Origin: Bin5 sp965207495
GTDB taxonomy: Bacteria > Chloroflexota > Anaerolineae > Caldilineales > Caldilineaceae
Assembly: GCA_965207495.1 (NCBI GenBank)
Contig: OZ242287.1
Coordinates: forward strand, 4,402,001 to 4,466,000
Length of the DNA stretch: 64,000 bases
Direction of reading: 5' to 3'
The number at the start of each line of letters is the position of its first letter. Positions within the stretch are counted from its first letter, which is position 1. Made by a program: the position numbers and the translations under genes. Below the pieces are notes generated by a model. It did no database searches, was not told the origin of the DNA, and saw only the letters and a list, made by a program, of their open reading frames with translations. This document shows, in pieces, positions 33,697 through 42,228 of this stretch.

Positions 33697-35838
33697 TCAA
33701 CCTTTGCTAACAGTATGGGGGATTTCGGATTCTGACGGCGCGCCGTCGCTGCCTGCCTGGGACAGCCCTGTCTCCAACGCACCCAGCTTCACCTCGGCCG
33801 CTTCGACTACCGCGGCGATTTCCCGATCCAGATCGGCCTCTATCTGCACCTGCAGCGCGAAAACCTGTTGATAAACTCCTGGCTGGGAGACAAGCTCTTC
33901 GTGGCTACCGCGCTGGATTATCCTTCCTGCGTCCATAACCAGGATCTTGTCTGCCGACATGACGCTTTGCACACGGTGCGCGATGATAAAGGTGGTGCGA
34001 CCTTGCATCAGGCTGTTCAGCGCCTCCCTGATCGCGGCATCGGTTTCCGTGTCTACACTGGAGGTGGCGTCGTCCAGTAGCAGAATCGCCGGATCCTTCA
34101 GCAAGGTGCGAGCAATGGTCACCCGCTGCTTTTGGCCGCCTGATAAGGTCACGCCCCGTTCGCCGACGAGCGTGTCGTACCCCTTGGGAAAGGTCTGAAC
34201 GACGTCGTGAATGGCTGCAGCCCTGGCCGCGGCCTCCACTTCTTCGTCAGAGATGTCCCTTCCCAGTCCATAAGTGATGTTATTGCGGATCGTCGTCGAA
34301 AACAGGAACGGCTCTTGCTGAACGATGCCAACCTGACCGCGTAGAAAGCCGCGTGGATAGGACCGCAGCTCTTCGCCGTCCAGGATGATGCTGCCCCCGC
34401 TGTATTCATAGAAACGGGGCAACAGGTTGACGAGGGAGGACTTGCCCGACCCAGTCGCGCCGAGCAGGCCGACGACCTGGCCGGGCTCGACGTCGAAGTC
34501 GATATCTCGCAGGACGTAACCTCGTTCTGCAAACGCCCTTCGCCGCGCTTCCTTCTGGTCCAGCTTCGCGTCCCTGCTTTTGTTATTTTTGCCGACTTCC
34601 TCAGCGTCTGGTGAGTCATAGGCGAACTGCACATTTCTGAACTGTAGCGCACCGCGCAGACGCTTGCTGCTCGGTGCGCTGCCCTCTTCCAGCTGCTCCC
34701 TGTCCTGACGTATGATCTCCTGTACGCGGTTCAGCGAAACTAGCCCGGTGGAGACATGGGCGACCAGACGGCCGATCCCCTGAACCGGCCAGATCGTTGC
34801 CATGAGTAGACCGGTAAAGGCGACAAATGTACCAATGGTGATTTCTCCGTTCAAGGCCATCAGGGCAGCCACTGACATTCCAATTAGCATTTGGCCGCCG
34901 GTCAGAAATTCGACAACCGGCCAAAACATCGTGTGGAGATTGCCGACCCTCACGCCGCGGCGGTATTTCTCCCAGTTTTCCTTTTCAAAATGCTCGATTT
35001 CGTAGGACTGGCGTGCAAACGCTTTAACGACGCGCACACCCGTCAATCTCTCCTGCAACCGGTTGGAAACGGCCGCGTCCTGGCTCTGATAGGACTCAAA
35101 GACGGTCTCCATTCGCCTGAAGAAGAAGAAGGAGGCCACTGCGACGACGGGCAGCAGCGGAACCGACAAAAAGGCCAGCCAGCCGTGCAACAATATCAGA
35201 GCGCAGAAATTCACAAGGAAGAGCAGGCCGGTGCGGCCGATTCCTATCAATTGGTCCTGGAAAAGCCTGCGAAGCGTTTCGACGTCGGAAGTGGCGCGCT
35301 GAATCAACTCACCGGTCTGCATCGTGTCGTGGTAGGAGAAGGTCAGCCTTTGAATGTGATCGTAAAGATAGTTGCGCAGACGGCGGGCCATGCCTTCCGC
35401 CGTTTTCGCCGACAGGCGGCCCATGCTGTATGAGAAAAGCCCTTGCAGCAGCGCCAAGACAGTGATCCCGGCCGCCACCAATGGAATCTGCCATTTAAGG
35501 TCGGCAGCGGTCAACACATCGTCGACAAAGTAGCGTAACAGGTAAAAGACCGCGGTGCGGCTGAGCGCTGCAAAACCTGCGGCGATGACGGCGTAGATGT
35601 AGATGGTGCGAAAGCCGGTCGCCATGCGCCACAGACCGACGAAGCGGTTGGGAGTTAGCGTGTCCTGCAAGTCGTAGTTGAGCCGTATTCCCGGGTCGCC
35701 CTCTTCCTCTCCATCTTCCTCATTGGGCCGGCCGCCGATGGCAAGCCATACTCTCAGCAGCGGCCGCAGCCAGCCGGGCACCTCCTGGCGCGGCCTGGAT
35801 TGATCCCTCTTCCCGGCTTCAGATGCCATGTCTTCCAT
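33697..35838 (-). CDS. ABC exporter half-transporter, subunit 1 (713 residues)
   Basis: Start at the ATG 35838 (MEDMASEAGKRDQ), with AAGGAG nine bases before it; the frame is open further up to 36033 but that part overlaps terminator sequences. A long charged N-terminal extension of about 95 residues (GRPNEEDGEEEGDPG) precedes six membrane helices. ATPase domain: Walker A LLGATGSGKSSLV, signature LSGGQKQRVTIAR, Walker B ILLLDDATSSVD, in which the catalytic Glu is Asp, H-loop FIIAHRVQS. It is the degenerate partner of the subunit at 31867. A segment rich in Lys/Glu (GKNNKSRDAKLDQKEARRR) is inserted in the ATPase domain before the A-loop region YVLRDIDFD. Confidence 0.92.
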   Translation of the reverse strand: MEDMASEAGKRDQSRPRQEVPGWLRPLLRVWLAIGGRPNEEDGEEEGDPGIRLNYDLQDTLTPNRFVGLWRMATGFRTIYIYAVIAAGFAALSRTAVFYLLRYFVDDVLTAADLKWQIPLVAAGITVLALLQGLFSYSMGRLSAKTAEGMARRLRNYLYDHIQRLTFSYHDTMQTGELIQRATSDVETLRRLFQDQLIGIGRTGLLFLVNFCALILLHGWLAFLSVPLLPVVAVASFFFFRRMETVFESYQSQDAAVSNRLQERLTGVRVVKAFARQSYEIEHFEKENWEKYRRGVRVGNLHTMFWPVVEFLTGGQMLIGMSVAALMALNGEITIGTFVAFTGLLMATIWPVQGIGRLVAHVSTGLVSLNRVQEIIRQDREQLEEGSAPSSKRLRGALQFRNVQFAYDSPDAEEVGKNNKSRDAKLDQKEARRRAFAERGYVLRDIDFDVEPGQVVGLLGATGSGKSSLVNLLPRFYEYSGGSIILDGEELRSYPRGFLRGQVGIVQQEPFLFSTTIRNNITYGLGRDISDEEVEAAARAAAIHDVVQTFPKGYDTLVGERGVTLSGGQKQRVTIARTLLKDPAILLLDDATSSVDTETDAAIREALNSLMQGRTTFIIAHRVQSVMSADKILVMDAGRIIQRGSHEELVSQPGVYQQVFALQVQIEADLDREIAAVVEAAEVKLGALETGLSQAGSDGAPSESEIPHTVSKG

Positions 35839-35981
35839 CAACCTACACTCCTTACAACCTTCGATTTGCGCCCCGAAGTTGGGCGCGACGGGGGATTTTT
35901 GTATCGGTAACGGCAGCCCCAGTCCGTCGGGGGAGAGCAAACTGAAACTGCTCGCTACCTTTTGCAGGCGTTTGCCCGCAC

Positions 35982-36015
35982 AAAACAAAAGAGCCACAGG
36001 CCGGGCCCGTGACTC
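35982..36015 (-). terminator. Intrinsic terminator of the exporter leader (3:4 hairpin)
   Basis: On the minus strand GAGTCACGGGC (36015-36005), loop CCG, GCCTGTGGCTC (36001-35991): 11 pairs with two G-T, followed by TTTTGTTTT. It lies 144 bases before the exporter start codon. Confidence 0.85.
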
Positions 36016-36036
36016 TGTATCGGTTTGCACCAATTA

Positions 36037-36064
36037 GAAAAGTCACGGGCATAAGCACCGTGAC
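36037..36064 (-). promoter_or_regulatory. Attenuator hairpin 1:2 with alternative 2:3 pairing
   Basis: GTCACGG (36064-36058) pairs with CCGTGAC (36048-36042) and is followed by TTTTC. The second strand, read as GCCCGTGACT (36050-36041), is also exactly complementary to AGTCACGGGC (36014-36005), the first strand of the terminator at 35982-36015. So 1:2 plus 3:4 (termination) competes with 2:3 (read-through), the textbook layout of a transcription attenuator. Confidence 0.75.
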
Positions 36065-36123
36065 CATTTTGCCGATTCGGGAGGGGGTCGGTAATTAGTC
36101 CGAACCGCCATCCACAGTAAGGT

Positions 36124-36195
36124 TCACCGGTGCTCTGCTCCTGGGACGAAGCTCGCAGTGCAAAAGACTGCGGCCATATCTCTAATCCGTGCCAT
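36124..36195 (-). CDS. Putative 23-residue leader peptide of the ABC exporter operon
   Basis: A small ORF in the leader: AAGGAGG then ten bases, ATG at 36195, 23 codons and TGA at 36126-36124. Product starts MARIRDMAAVFCTASF and ends with PGAEHR. It lies between the promoter at 36271-36299 and the competing hairpins. It has no similarity that I recognise. Position, strong Shine-Dalgarno and the downstream three-state hairpin set suggest that translation of this peptide, or ribosome stalling on it, sets the read-through into the exporter genes, as described for bmrB ahead of bmrCD in Bacillus subtilis. Sixty bases separate its stop from hairpin 1:2; intermediate pairings such as GAACC/GGTTC could relay the effect. 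Confidence 0.55.
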   Translation of the reverse strand: MARIRDMAAVFCTASFVPGAEHR

Positions 36196-36270
36196 CTTTA
36201 CCGGTCCTCCTTACTTCCAGTCGGTGGGAGTTAACGAGCCCCACCCGCTTCATATCAGCTACTGTTCGCC

Positions 36271-36299
36271 ACTATAGCAGGACAGTTTCGGGCAGTCAA
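36271..36299 (-). promoter_or_regulatory. Sigma70-type promoter of the ABC exporter operon
   Basis: On the minus strand TTGACT (36299-36294), 17 bases, TATAGT (36276-36271), with TG one base before the -10 (extended -10). Start expected near 36264, giving a leader of about 425 bases before the exporter gene. Confidence 0.8.
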
Positions 36300-36348
36300 A
36301 TCTTAGACGGGTCGAAGATCTGCTCATGGCTGACGTAAACTGCTAGAT

Positions 36349-36377
36349 TTGTTTTACGTAATGAACAGGATTATGAT
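36349..36377 (+). promoter_or_regulatory. Candidate promoter for the sugar dehydrogenase genes
   Basis: TTGTTT (36349-36354), 17 bases, TATGAT (36372-36377). It is divergent from the exporter promoter. The 300 bases between it and the ATG at 36678 hold no supported gene; a 37-codon ORF near 36419 is too weakly supported to call. Confidence 0.5.
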
Positions 36378-36677
36378 TCCAGTGCATCAGTAAAGTGGCC
36401 GGAGGAGGAACCACGGCAATGGATAAGGAGATCACACTCTTTCCCTCATCCCTTGGTCTAGCCTCGACTTCCCCACATGCAAGAGCAGGCAATCCGAATT
36501 CTGGAAGGGCGCTTCTAACCCTCCGCAATTGATGCCTCCGCAGCTTCGCAACCGATTGGCCTTCAGGCCCGTCTCCCAAGGTCTGACCTGCATGGGGGTC
36601 GGAAAATCCCAAGCGAGTCGCCTCGGGCATTTCCCGTACAGGAATAAACAACAGTTACGTGTCGGCAAGGAAAACGA

Positions 36678-38780
36678 ATGCTTCCGAAGAGGATGAGTAG
36701 CCGCGTTAGAATCAGGTCGTTCCTTTTGGCAGCTACCATTCTCGCGTTGACGCTTTCGTTCTTGCTTCCAGAGTGGATCCAGGCGGCCACTGTCTGGGTT
36801 GGGAAGGCAGTATTTGCCCCCGCAGATTCTATTCTGATTGAGACACACTTACATGAAATCCAGTTGGACCTCGTTGAACTTAAGGAATTTGCTGCCAGGG
36901 GCGGCGCGATCGAACCGCTGGGTGACAGCCTGTTGGTGGCGACGCCGAGAGGACGCTTAAGGTTAATTGACAGAAACGGACAGGTTGTGAATTTGCGGCA
37001 GAGAGTACCGATGAACGAGTCTGCCTCGGAGAAGCCAATCCTCTGGGTCGGATTTCGAGTCGCCGATATCCTGCTTCTTGAACGGGAGCCCAACGAATAC
37101 ACACTTTTTGCCTCTCATCACTTTTTCAAGGGTGACTGCGTAGAATTTCGAATCTCCTCCACTTCCTTGCGTTCGGATGGCGCCAACACCACAGTGTCAG
37201 ACAGTTGGAAGACTGAATTCATAGCCAGTCCCTGCATCGACCTTGAGCCCTTCGACTATGAGGGTAGAGGTGGAATTACTTCAGGCGGACGTATGTTGAT
37301 GGATGGTCCAGAGCACCTTCTGGTCGTAACGGGTGACCACTCGTTCTACGAGTGGTATCTTGACGAACATCCAGAGAACCCCCCCTTTGTTCCAGGAGAG
37401 GACTTCCATTTTGGAAAGCTACTGCGTATCGAACTGGCCAGCGGGGAATTTGAGATTATTGCCGAAGGTTTCCGCAATCCGCAGGGGCTCGCCCGTGATG
37501 CGGACGGCAACTTGTGGCAGACCGAGCATGGGCCTCAGGCTGGGGACGAACTCAACCTGGTGAAATCAGGGCTTAACTATGGCTGGCCCCATGTTACCCA
37601 TGGCATCCAGTATGGGAATAAGGTATGGCCGTACAGCGAAGTCCAAGGCCGGCACGATGGTTTTGAGAAACCGGTCTATTCCTGGATTCCGAGAATTGGG
37701 ATTTCCAACCTGATCGTCATCGACGGCAGGCATTTCCCCCTGTGGAAAGATGACCTGCTCATCGCATCGCTGATCACGCATTCGCTGTACCGAGTCCGCC
37801 TTCATCAGGGGCATGTGATGTATGTCGAGAAGATAGAAACCGGCGTACGTATCCGCGACATCGCGCTGATGCCGGACGGCCGCATTGCCCTCTTGACCGA
37901 CAGCGCCAACGTTCTGTTCCTGCAGCGCGCGCCGCTCTATTGCCAGAGTGAGAACGATGTCGACTCTATCTTCTCCTATGACGCCGAAAATGTCTGCGTC
38001 GATCTGTCCGAAATAATCTCATCAGCAGACGATCCGTTGATTCGCCCCCTGGCTGACGCCGATTTTGACAGCCCGACAGTTCGGTCGCTCTTCAGCGTTT
38101 ATTTGCACGAAAACCGAATCACTTACGTCAAGAGTCCATGCACCAGTAGCGATATGGACCGTCGCTTTTTCTTGCACACTACCCCGACCGAAGCCAGTGA
38201 CCTAGCCGAGGGGAATGCGCGTCTCGGTTTCGATGTACTTGACTTCAACATTGGTGAAGACAATGTCGGCGCAACCTTGCACAAAGAAGGATGTATCGTA
38301 ACTCGGGCCCTTCCTGAATATGACCTGAAGCACATCTATACCGGGCAGGTCATTCGCGTGGAAGAACCCGGCGGCGAGATCAGTTGGAAAGGCCCGGTCT
38401 GGGAGGCGAGCTATACTTTCCGCGAAGCCCCTGCCCCCGCAACCGAGAGGGCGGATTCGCCCTACCCGACGGGGGATGCAGAGAGCCCGTCGCGGGGCGC
38501 CGAGCTATTTGCTGCGCGCTGCGGCAGTTGCCACAACCTGACTGCCGAACACCACATCGGTCCGCATTTGGACGGCGTAATAGGCCGGCCGGCGGGCGAA
38601 GTTGCCGGCTTCAACGCCACGGCTGCCCTGACTGGAATGGAGATTGTCTGGACGCGGGAGAATCTAGCCGAATTCATCGCAAGTCCTGAACGGTTTGCAC
38701 CGGGAACCACAATGGCAGGGGTCGGAGTGGCCGAAGAAGAGGCCCAGCTCATTGTCGAGTTTCTTAAGTCAAATCAGTGA
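36678..38780 (+). CDS. Sugar (glucose/sorbosone) dehydrogenase with fused cytochrome c domain
   Basis: 700 residues. Signal peptide IRSFLLAATILALTLSFLLPEWIQA. The main domain is the PQQ-binding propeller of soluble glucose/sorbosone dehydrogenases (GSDH/YliI type): GEFEIIAEGFRNPQGLARDA, NLWQTEHGPQAGDELNLV, KSGLNYGWPHVTHG and IRDIALMPDGRIALLTDSA are characteristic. An unusual domain of about 170 residues follows (after ALLTDS). The C-terminal 90 residues form a cytochrome c: CGSCH at 615-619 and axial Met in FAPGTTMAGVG. It should oxidise an aldose or related alcohol outside the membrane and pass electrons to the haem. A close paralogue follows at 38876, arising by tandem duplication. Confidence 0.85.
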   Translation: MLPKRMSSRVRIRSFLLAATILALTLSFLLPEWIQAATVWVGKAVFAPADSILIETHLHEIQLDLVELKEFAARGGAIEPLGDSLLVATPRGRLRLIDRNGQVVNLRQRVPMNESASEKPILWVGFRVADILLLEREPNEYTLFASHHFFKGDCVEFRISSTSLRSDGANTTVSDSWKTEFIASPCIDLEPFDYEGRGGITSGGRMLMDGPEHLLVVTGDHSFYEWYLDEHPENPPFVPGEDFHFGKLLRIELASGEFEIIAEGFRNPQGLARDADGNLWQTEHGPQAGDELNLVKSGLNYGWPHVTHGIQYGNKVWPYSEVQGRHDGFEKPVYSWIPRIGISNLIVIDGRHFPLWKDDLLIASLITHSLYRVRLHQGHVMYVEKIETGVRIRDIALMPDGRIALLTDSANVLFLQRAPLYCQSENDVDSIFSYDAENVCVDLSEIISSADDPLIRPLADADFDSPTVRSLFSVYLHENRITYVKSPCTSSDMDRRFFLHTTPTEASDLAEGNARLGFDVLDFNIGEDNVGATLHKEGCIVTRALPEYDLKHIYTGQVIRVEEPGGEISWKGPVWEASYTFREAPAPATERADSPYPTGDAESPSRGAELFAARCGSCHNLTAEHHIGPHLDGVIGRPAGEVAGFNATAALTGMEIVWTRENLAEFIASPERFAPGTTMAGVGVAEEEAQLIVEFLKSNQ

Positions 38781-38875
38781 CGGGAAGAAATGCCGGCCGG
38801 CTGATCTGACGCAGACTGGTCAGGCTGCCGAAAGCAATGGACACGGTCGCAACTGCGAAATATGCAGGGAATGCT

Positions 38876-41026
38876 ATGCCCCACCGGAAGGTCAGGAAGC
38901 TGATGGCTGCAACCAGGCGACAAAGGTTGTTTTCATTGCTGCTGGCACTGGTCGCGACCGTGACCATGCCGCTCATTCCGGGCAACCTCCTTTCGGTAGA
39001 TGCGTCCTCCCGTCTTGCCGGTGAAAGCAGGGTCTTCGGCCCGAGCCCTCCCACCAAGAGAACACACCTATATGAGATTCAACTTGTCACAGTTGAACTT
39101 GAGAGATTCCGGGGGGATGGCGGAGCCATCGCACCGATCGGGGATCATCTTCTACTGGTGACGCCAAGAGGGCGGATCGGGCTGATTCAGGCTGACGGCG
39201 AATTGAGCTACTTGCCCGACCGGGTCCCTATGTTCGAATTGCCGCCGGAAAAGCCCATCACCTGGGTCGGATTTCGTGTCGCCGACATTCTTCTGAAAGA
39301 ATTGTCTCCAGATGAGTTCACACTTTTTATTTCCCATCACTATCTTGTCGGTGAATGCGTCGAGTTTCGGGTATCGTCAACGAGACTGAATGTAAGGGAA
39401 GGAAGAGTTGAAGTCACGGGCGATTGGAAGACGGTTTTTACCGCGAATCCCTGTATCGAGAACGCAATCTTCGGGTACTGGGAAGGTGATGTGCCCAAGA
39501 CCGGCGGCGGCATCCAGGCGGGCGGCCGCATGTTGATGGACGGCGACCAGCATCTTCTGATTGCAGTGGGCGACCACGCCTGGTACGAGTGGCATCTGCG
39601 AAATGAGGGCGGTGACCCGGAGAAACCGCCGGTCGTTGACCCTGAACTGCACCTGGGCAAGCTGGTCCGCATCGAACTTGAAAGCGGCGACGCAGAAATC
39701 GTAGCTACAGGCTTTCGCAATCCGCAGGGTCTGGCACGCGATGGGCAGGGAAACCTATGGCTCACCGAGCACGGCCCACAGGGCGGCGATGAACTCAACT
39801 TTGTCTTGCCGGGATTAGACTATGGTTGGCCGTTCGCTACTTATGGAATTCTCTACGGAAACAGGGTATGGCCATACAACCAGGAACAGGGCCGGCACGA
39901 TGGCTCAGAAGAGCCGTTCTACGCCTGGATTCCAGCAATCGCCGTTTCCAGTGTGATCGTCAGCAACAGTCAACAGTTTCCCCTTTGGAGAGACGATCTG
40001 TTGATCGGCTCTCTCAGAAGCGGCTCGCTCTTTCGCGTGCGCATTCGGCAAGAGCGGGTCACGAATATCGAACGAATCGGATTTGGCGAGCGCATCCGCG
40101 ACCTGGCACAGATGCCGGATGGCCGCGTCGCACTTCTGACAGACAGTTCGAAGGTTATTTTCTTGCAGCGAGCCCCGCTCTACTGCCAGCTCGATAACAA
40201 TTTGCGATCGATCTATTCTTTTGATGCCGAAGATGTGTGCATTGACGTCTTCAGTCTTGTGCAGGACGACGTCGATCCTTTGATTCGTAGACTCAACGGA
40301 GAAGACGTCGGGCCCCCGGCAATGCGTTCTCTTTTCGAAGTATTCGTCCACGAAGACCTTCTGATATATCTGGGGATCCCTTGTAGCTCTGGCGACTTCC
40401 GCAATCGGTTTTTCTTACACATTACACCGGTTCATTCGGAAGACATTTCTGAAGAGTTCCGACAGTACGGATTCAACGTACATGACTTCAATTCCTTCGA
40501 GCAAGGCATAGGCGCTGCTGGTTTCGAGGGCGGGTGCCTCGTGGTGCGCACTCTGCCCGAATATGAGATCAGACACATCTTTACAGGCCAGGTGATTCGC
40601 GAGGAGAGCCCTGACGGCGAAGCCTTCTGGAGAGGCCCTGTTTGGGAGGCCAGCTACACTTTCGGCACGCCGTACCTCGCAGAAACTCCCGCGGGCGAGG
40701 ACTATCCCCCATCACCACCAGACGGGTTGGCCGGCCATCCAGGGGCTGCGCTCTTCACTGCGCATTGTGCTGGCTGTCACAATCTGACGCCTGAACACAG
40801 CGCCGGGCCCCATCTGCACGGATTGATCGGCAGACGGGCAGGAAGCGTGGCCGAATTCAACGCTTCGGCCGCTCTTAGTGGGTTGGATGTCGTCTGGACA
40901 CCGGAAAATCTGGCCAGTTACATCGTCGATCCCAACCAGTACGCGCCGGGATCGACGATGGCCGCAGTAGGCGTCACCCCAGAGGATGCGCAAACGATTG
41001 CGGAATTCCTGGCATTGGAACGATAA
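38876..41026 (+). CDS. Sugar dehydrogenase with fused cytochrome c domain, tandem paralogue
   Basis: 716 residues from the ATG at 38876, which has AGGGA five bases upstream and gives the signal RRQRLFSLLLALVATVTMPL; an in-frame ATG at 38837 is possible. Same architecture as the gene at 36678: PQQ-type propeller (TGFRNPQGLARDGQGNLWLT, then EHGPQGGDELNFVLPGLDYG), middle domain and C-terminal cytochrome c with CAGCH at 631-635 and Met in YAPGSTMAAVG. The pair is similar along the full length but clearly diverged, so the duplication is not recent. The function is presumably the same class of periplasmic sugar oxidation with another specificity. Confidence 0.85.
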   Translation: MPHRKVRKLMAATRRQRLFSLLLALVATVTMPLIPGNLLSVDASSRLAGESRVFGPSPPTKRTHLYEIQLVTVELERFRGDGGAIAPIGDHLLLVTPRGRIGLIQADGELSYLPDRVPMFELPPEKPITWVGFRVADILLKELSPDEFTLFISHHYLVGECVEFRVSSTRLNVREGRVEVTGDWKTVFTANPCIENAIFGYWEGDVPKTGGGIQAGGRMLMDGDQHLLIAVGDHAWYEWHLRNEGGDPEKPPVVDPELHLGKLVRIELESGDAEIVATGFRNPQGLARDGQGNLWLTEHGPQGGDELNFVLPGLDYGWPFATYGILYGNRVWPYNQEQGRHDGSEEPFYAWIPAIAVSSVIVSNSQQFPLWRDDLLIGSLRSGSLFRVRIRQERVTNIERIGFGERIRDLAQMPDGRVALLTDSSKVIFLQRAPLYCQLDNNLRSIYSFDAEDVCIDVFSLVQDDVDPLIRRLNGEDVGPPAMRSLFEVFVHEDLLIYLGIPCSSGDFRNRFFLHITPVHSEDISEEFRQYGFNVHDFNSFEQGIGAAGFEGGCLVVRTLPEYEIRHIFTGQVIREESPDGEAFWRGPVWEASYTFGTPYLAETPAGEDYPPSPPDGLAGHPGAALFTAHCAGCHNLTPEHSAGPHLHGLIGRRAGSVAEFNASAALSGLDVVWTPENLASYIVDPNQYAPGSTMAAVGVTPEDAQTIAEFLALER

Positions 41027-41079
41027 TTGGGAACACAACTCATCGAGATTCATAGCTAAGAACAAAGGGAGAACCTACT

Positions 41080-41859
41080 ATGAGCGATTTCAACGGCAAG
41101 ACCGTCATTGTGACGGGCGGCGCGAAGGGCATTGGCGAAGCCGTTACGAGGGAATTCGCCCGAGCTGGCGCCAATGTATTTTGTGCTGACGTCGACGCGG
41201 ACGCGGGTGCACGGATCGGGGCCGAGAGCGCTTCACTGGCCGGATCGATCACTTACGTCAACACCGATGTGTCCCAGGCGTCGACCTGCGAGGCGCTGGT
41301 GAGCCAGGCAGCCGCGACCGGCAGTGTTGACGTTCTCGTCAACAACGTAGGCATTCAGCCGGTGGATAGCTACCTGCCCGCCCATGAGTTTCCCGAGGAG
41401 ACCTGGGATCGCATCCTGGACGTCAATCTGAAGAGCGGTTTCCTGATGTCCAAATATGCGATTCCGGTGATGCTGAAACAGGGCGGGGGCGTCATCGTCA
41501 ATATCGCCAGTGTTCAGGGTCGCCAGTCGATGAAAGGCGTGCCGGCCTATGCGGCCAGCAAAGGGGGCATGATCTCTCTCACGCAGCAGCTGGCGATGGA
41601 CTATTCGGAGCAGAACATTCGCGTACTGGCGGTCAATCCCGGCACGATTGAGACCAGCCTGGCCCTGGAGAGCGTGAACCACGACGTCGAGGCACTACGG
41701 TCTGCCGCAGCCGCTGACCACCCCGTAGGGCGCATCGGACAACCTGAGGAAATCGCAGCGGTCGTGCTCTTTCTCAGCAGTGACGCCGCCTCCTTTATGA
41801 CCGGTGAATATGTAAATGTAGACGGCGGAATGATGGCCAAAGGGTCCTGGGCTGAGTAA
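41080..41859 (+). CDS. Short-chain dehydrogenase/reductase
   Basis: 259 residues, classical SDR. NAD(P) motif VIVTGGAKGIGEAVTREF (TGxxxGIG), acidic residue after strand 2 (FCADVDADAG), suggesting NAD preference, NNVGIQ for the NNAG motif, catalytic Ser in VNIASVQGRQS and YAASKGG (YxxxK). The C-terminus EIAAVVLFLSSDAASFMTGEYVNVDGGMM is typical of glucose 1-dehydrogenase and 3-oxoacyl reductase relatives. AAGGGAGAA precedes the ATG. It sits just after the two sugar dehydrogenases and may reduce or oxidise the same compounds. Confidence 0.9.
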   Translation: MSDFNGKTVIVTGGAKGIGEAVTREFARAGANVFCADVDADAGARIGAESASLAGSITYVNTDVSQASTCEALVSQAAATGSVDVLVNNVGIQPVDSYLPAHEFPEETWDRILDVNLKSGFLMSKYAIPVMLKQGGGVIVNIASVQGRQSMKGVPAYAASKGGMISLTQQLAMDYSEQNIRVLAVNPGTIETSLALESVNHDVEALRSAAAADHPVGRIGQPEEIAAVVLFLSSDAASFMTGEYVNVDGGMMAKGSWAE

Positions 41860-42228
41860 CGGCTGAGAATGTCAGGGTTGGCTGCGGCCGTTCCCGCCTG
41901 CGGATACTCGAATTCGGGGATCGGGTTCGCAACTTTTACAGACAGTGGAACATTACCGGGTCACTCCGGCTCTTTTTCCTGCTCTATGCAGGCGGCCGAA
42001 GGAGGGTCCCGGTTTTTCTTGCGACTTAAGACTTAATGCGCGCGCGCACCTTGGAAGATTTGTAATCATGGGCACACTGGCTTAGACTATCGTGCGAGAT
42101 TGTCGCATGTATCCCTCGCATCTACTTCAAATTGTGTGAGCCGGCAACGCCGTGTTCTATCAATGCTGTGATAGGGTCCCCATACCCTTACTTCTTTCTT
42201 GTTTTCACCATTGCCAAAGGAGAGTTTG
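41860..42228. other. Intergenic region upstream of the second peptide importer
   Basis: 369 bases without a supported gene. TTGTAA (42060-42065), 17 bases and TAGACT (42083-42088) form a mediocre promoter. A short CCGG stem followed by CTCTTTTTC near 41955-41980 is too weak to call a terminator. Confidence 0.4.

Noticed and set aside
36070..36264. A known riboswitch class in the exporter leader
   Set aside because: Compared by eye with TPP, cobalamin, M-box, ykkC, yybP-ykoY, SAM, lysine, FMN and T-box consensus blocks; none fits.
36419..36532. 37-codon ORF with GGAGGAGG upstream, before the sugar dehydrogenase
   Set aside because: Spacing of about 12 bases and no other support; left unannotated.
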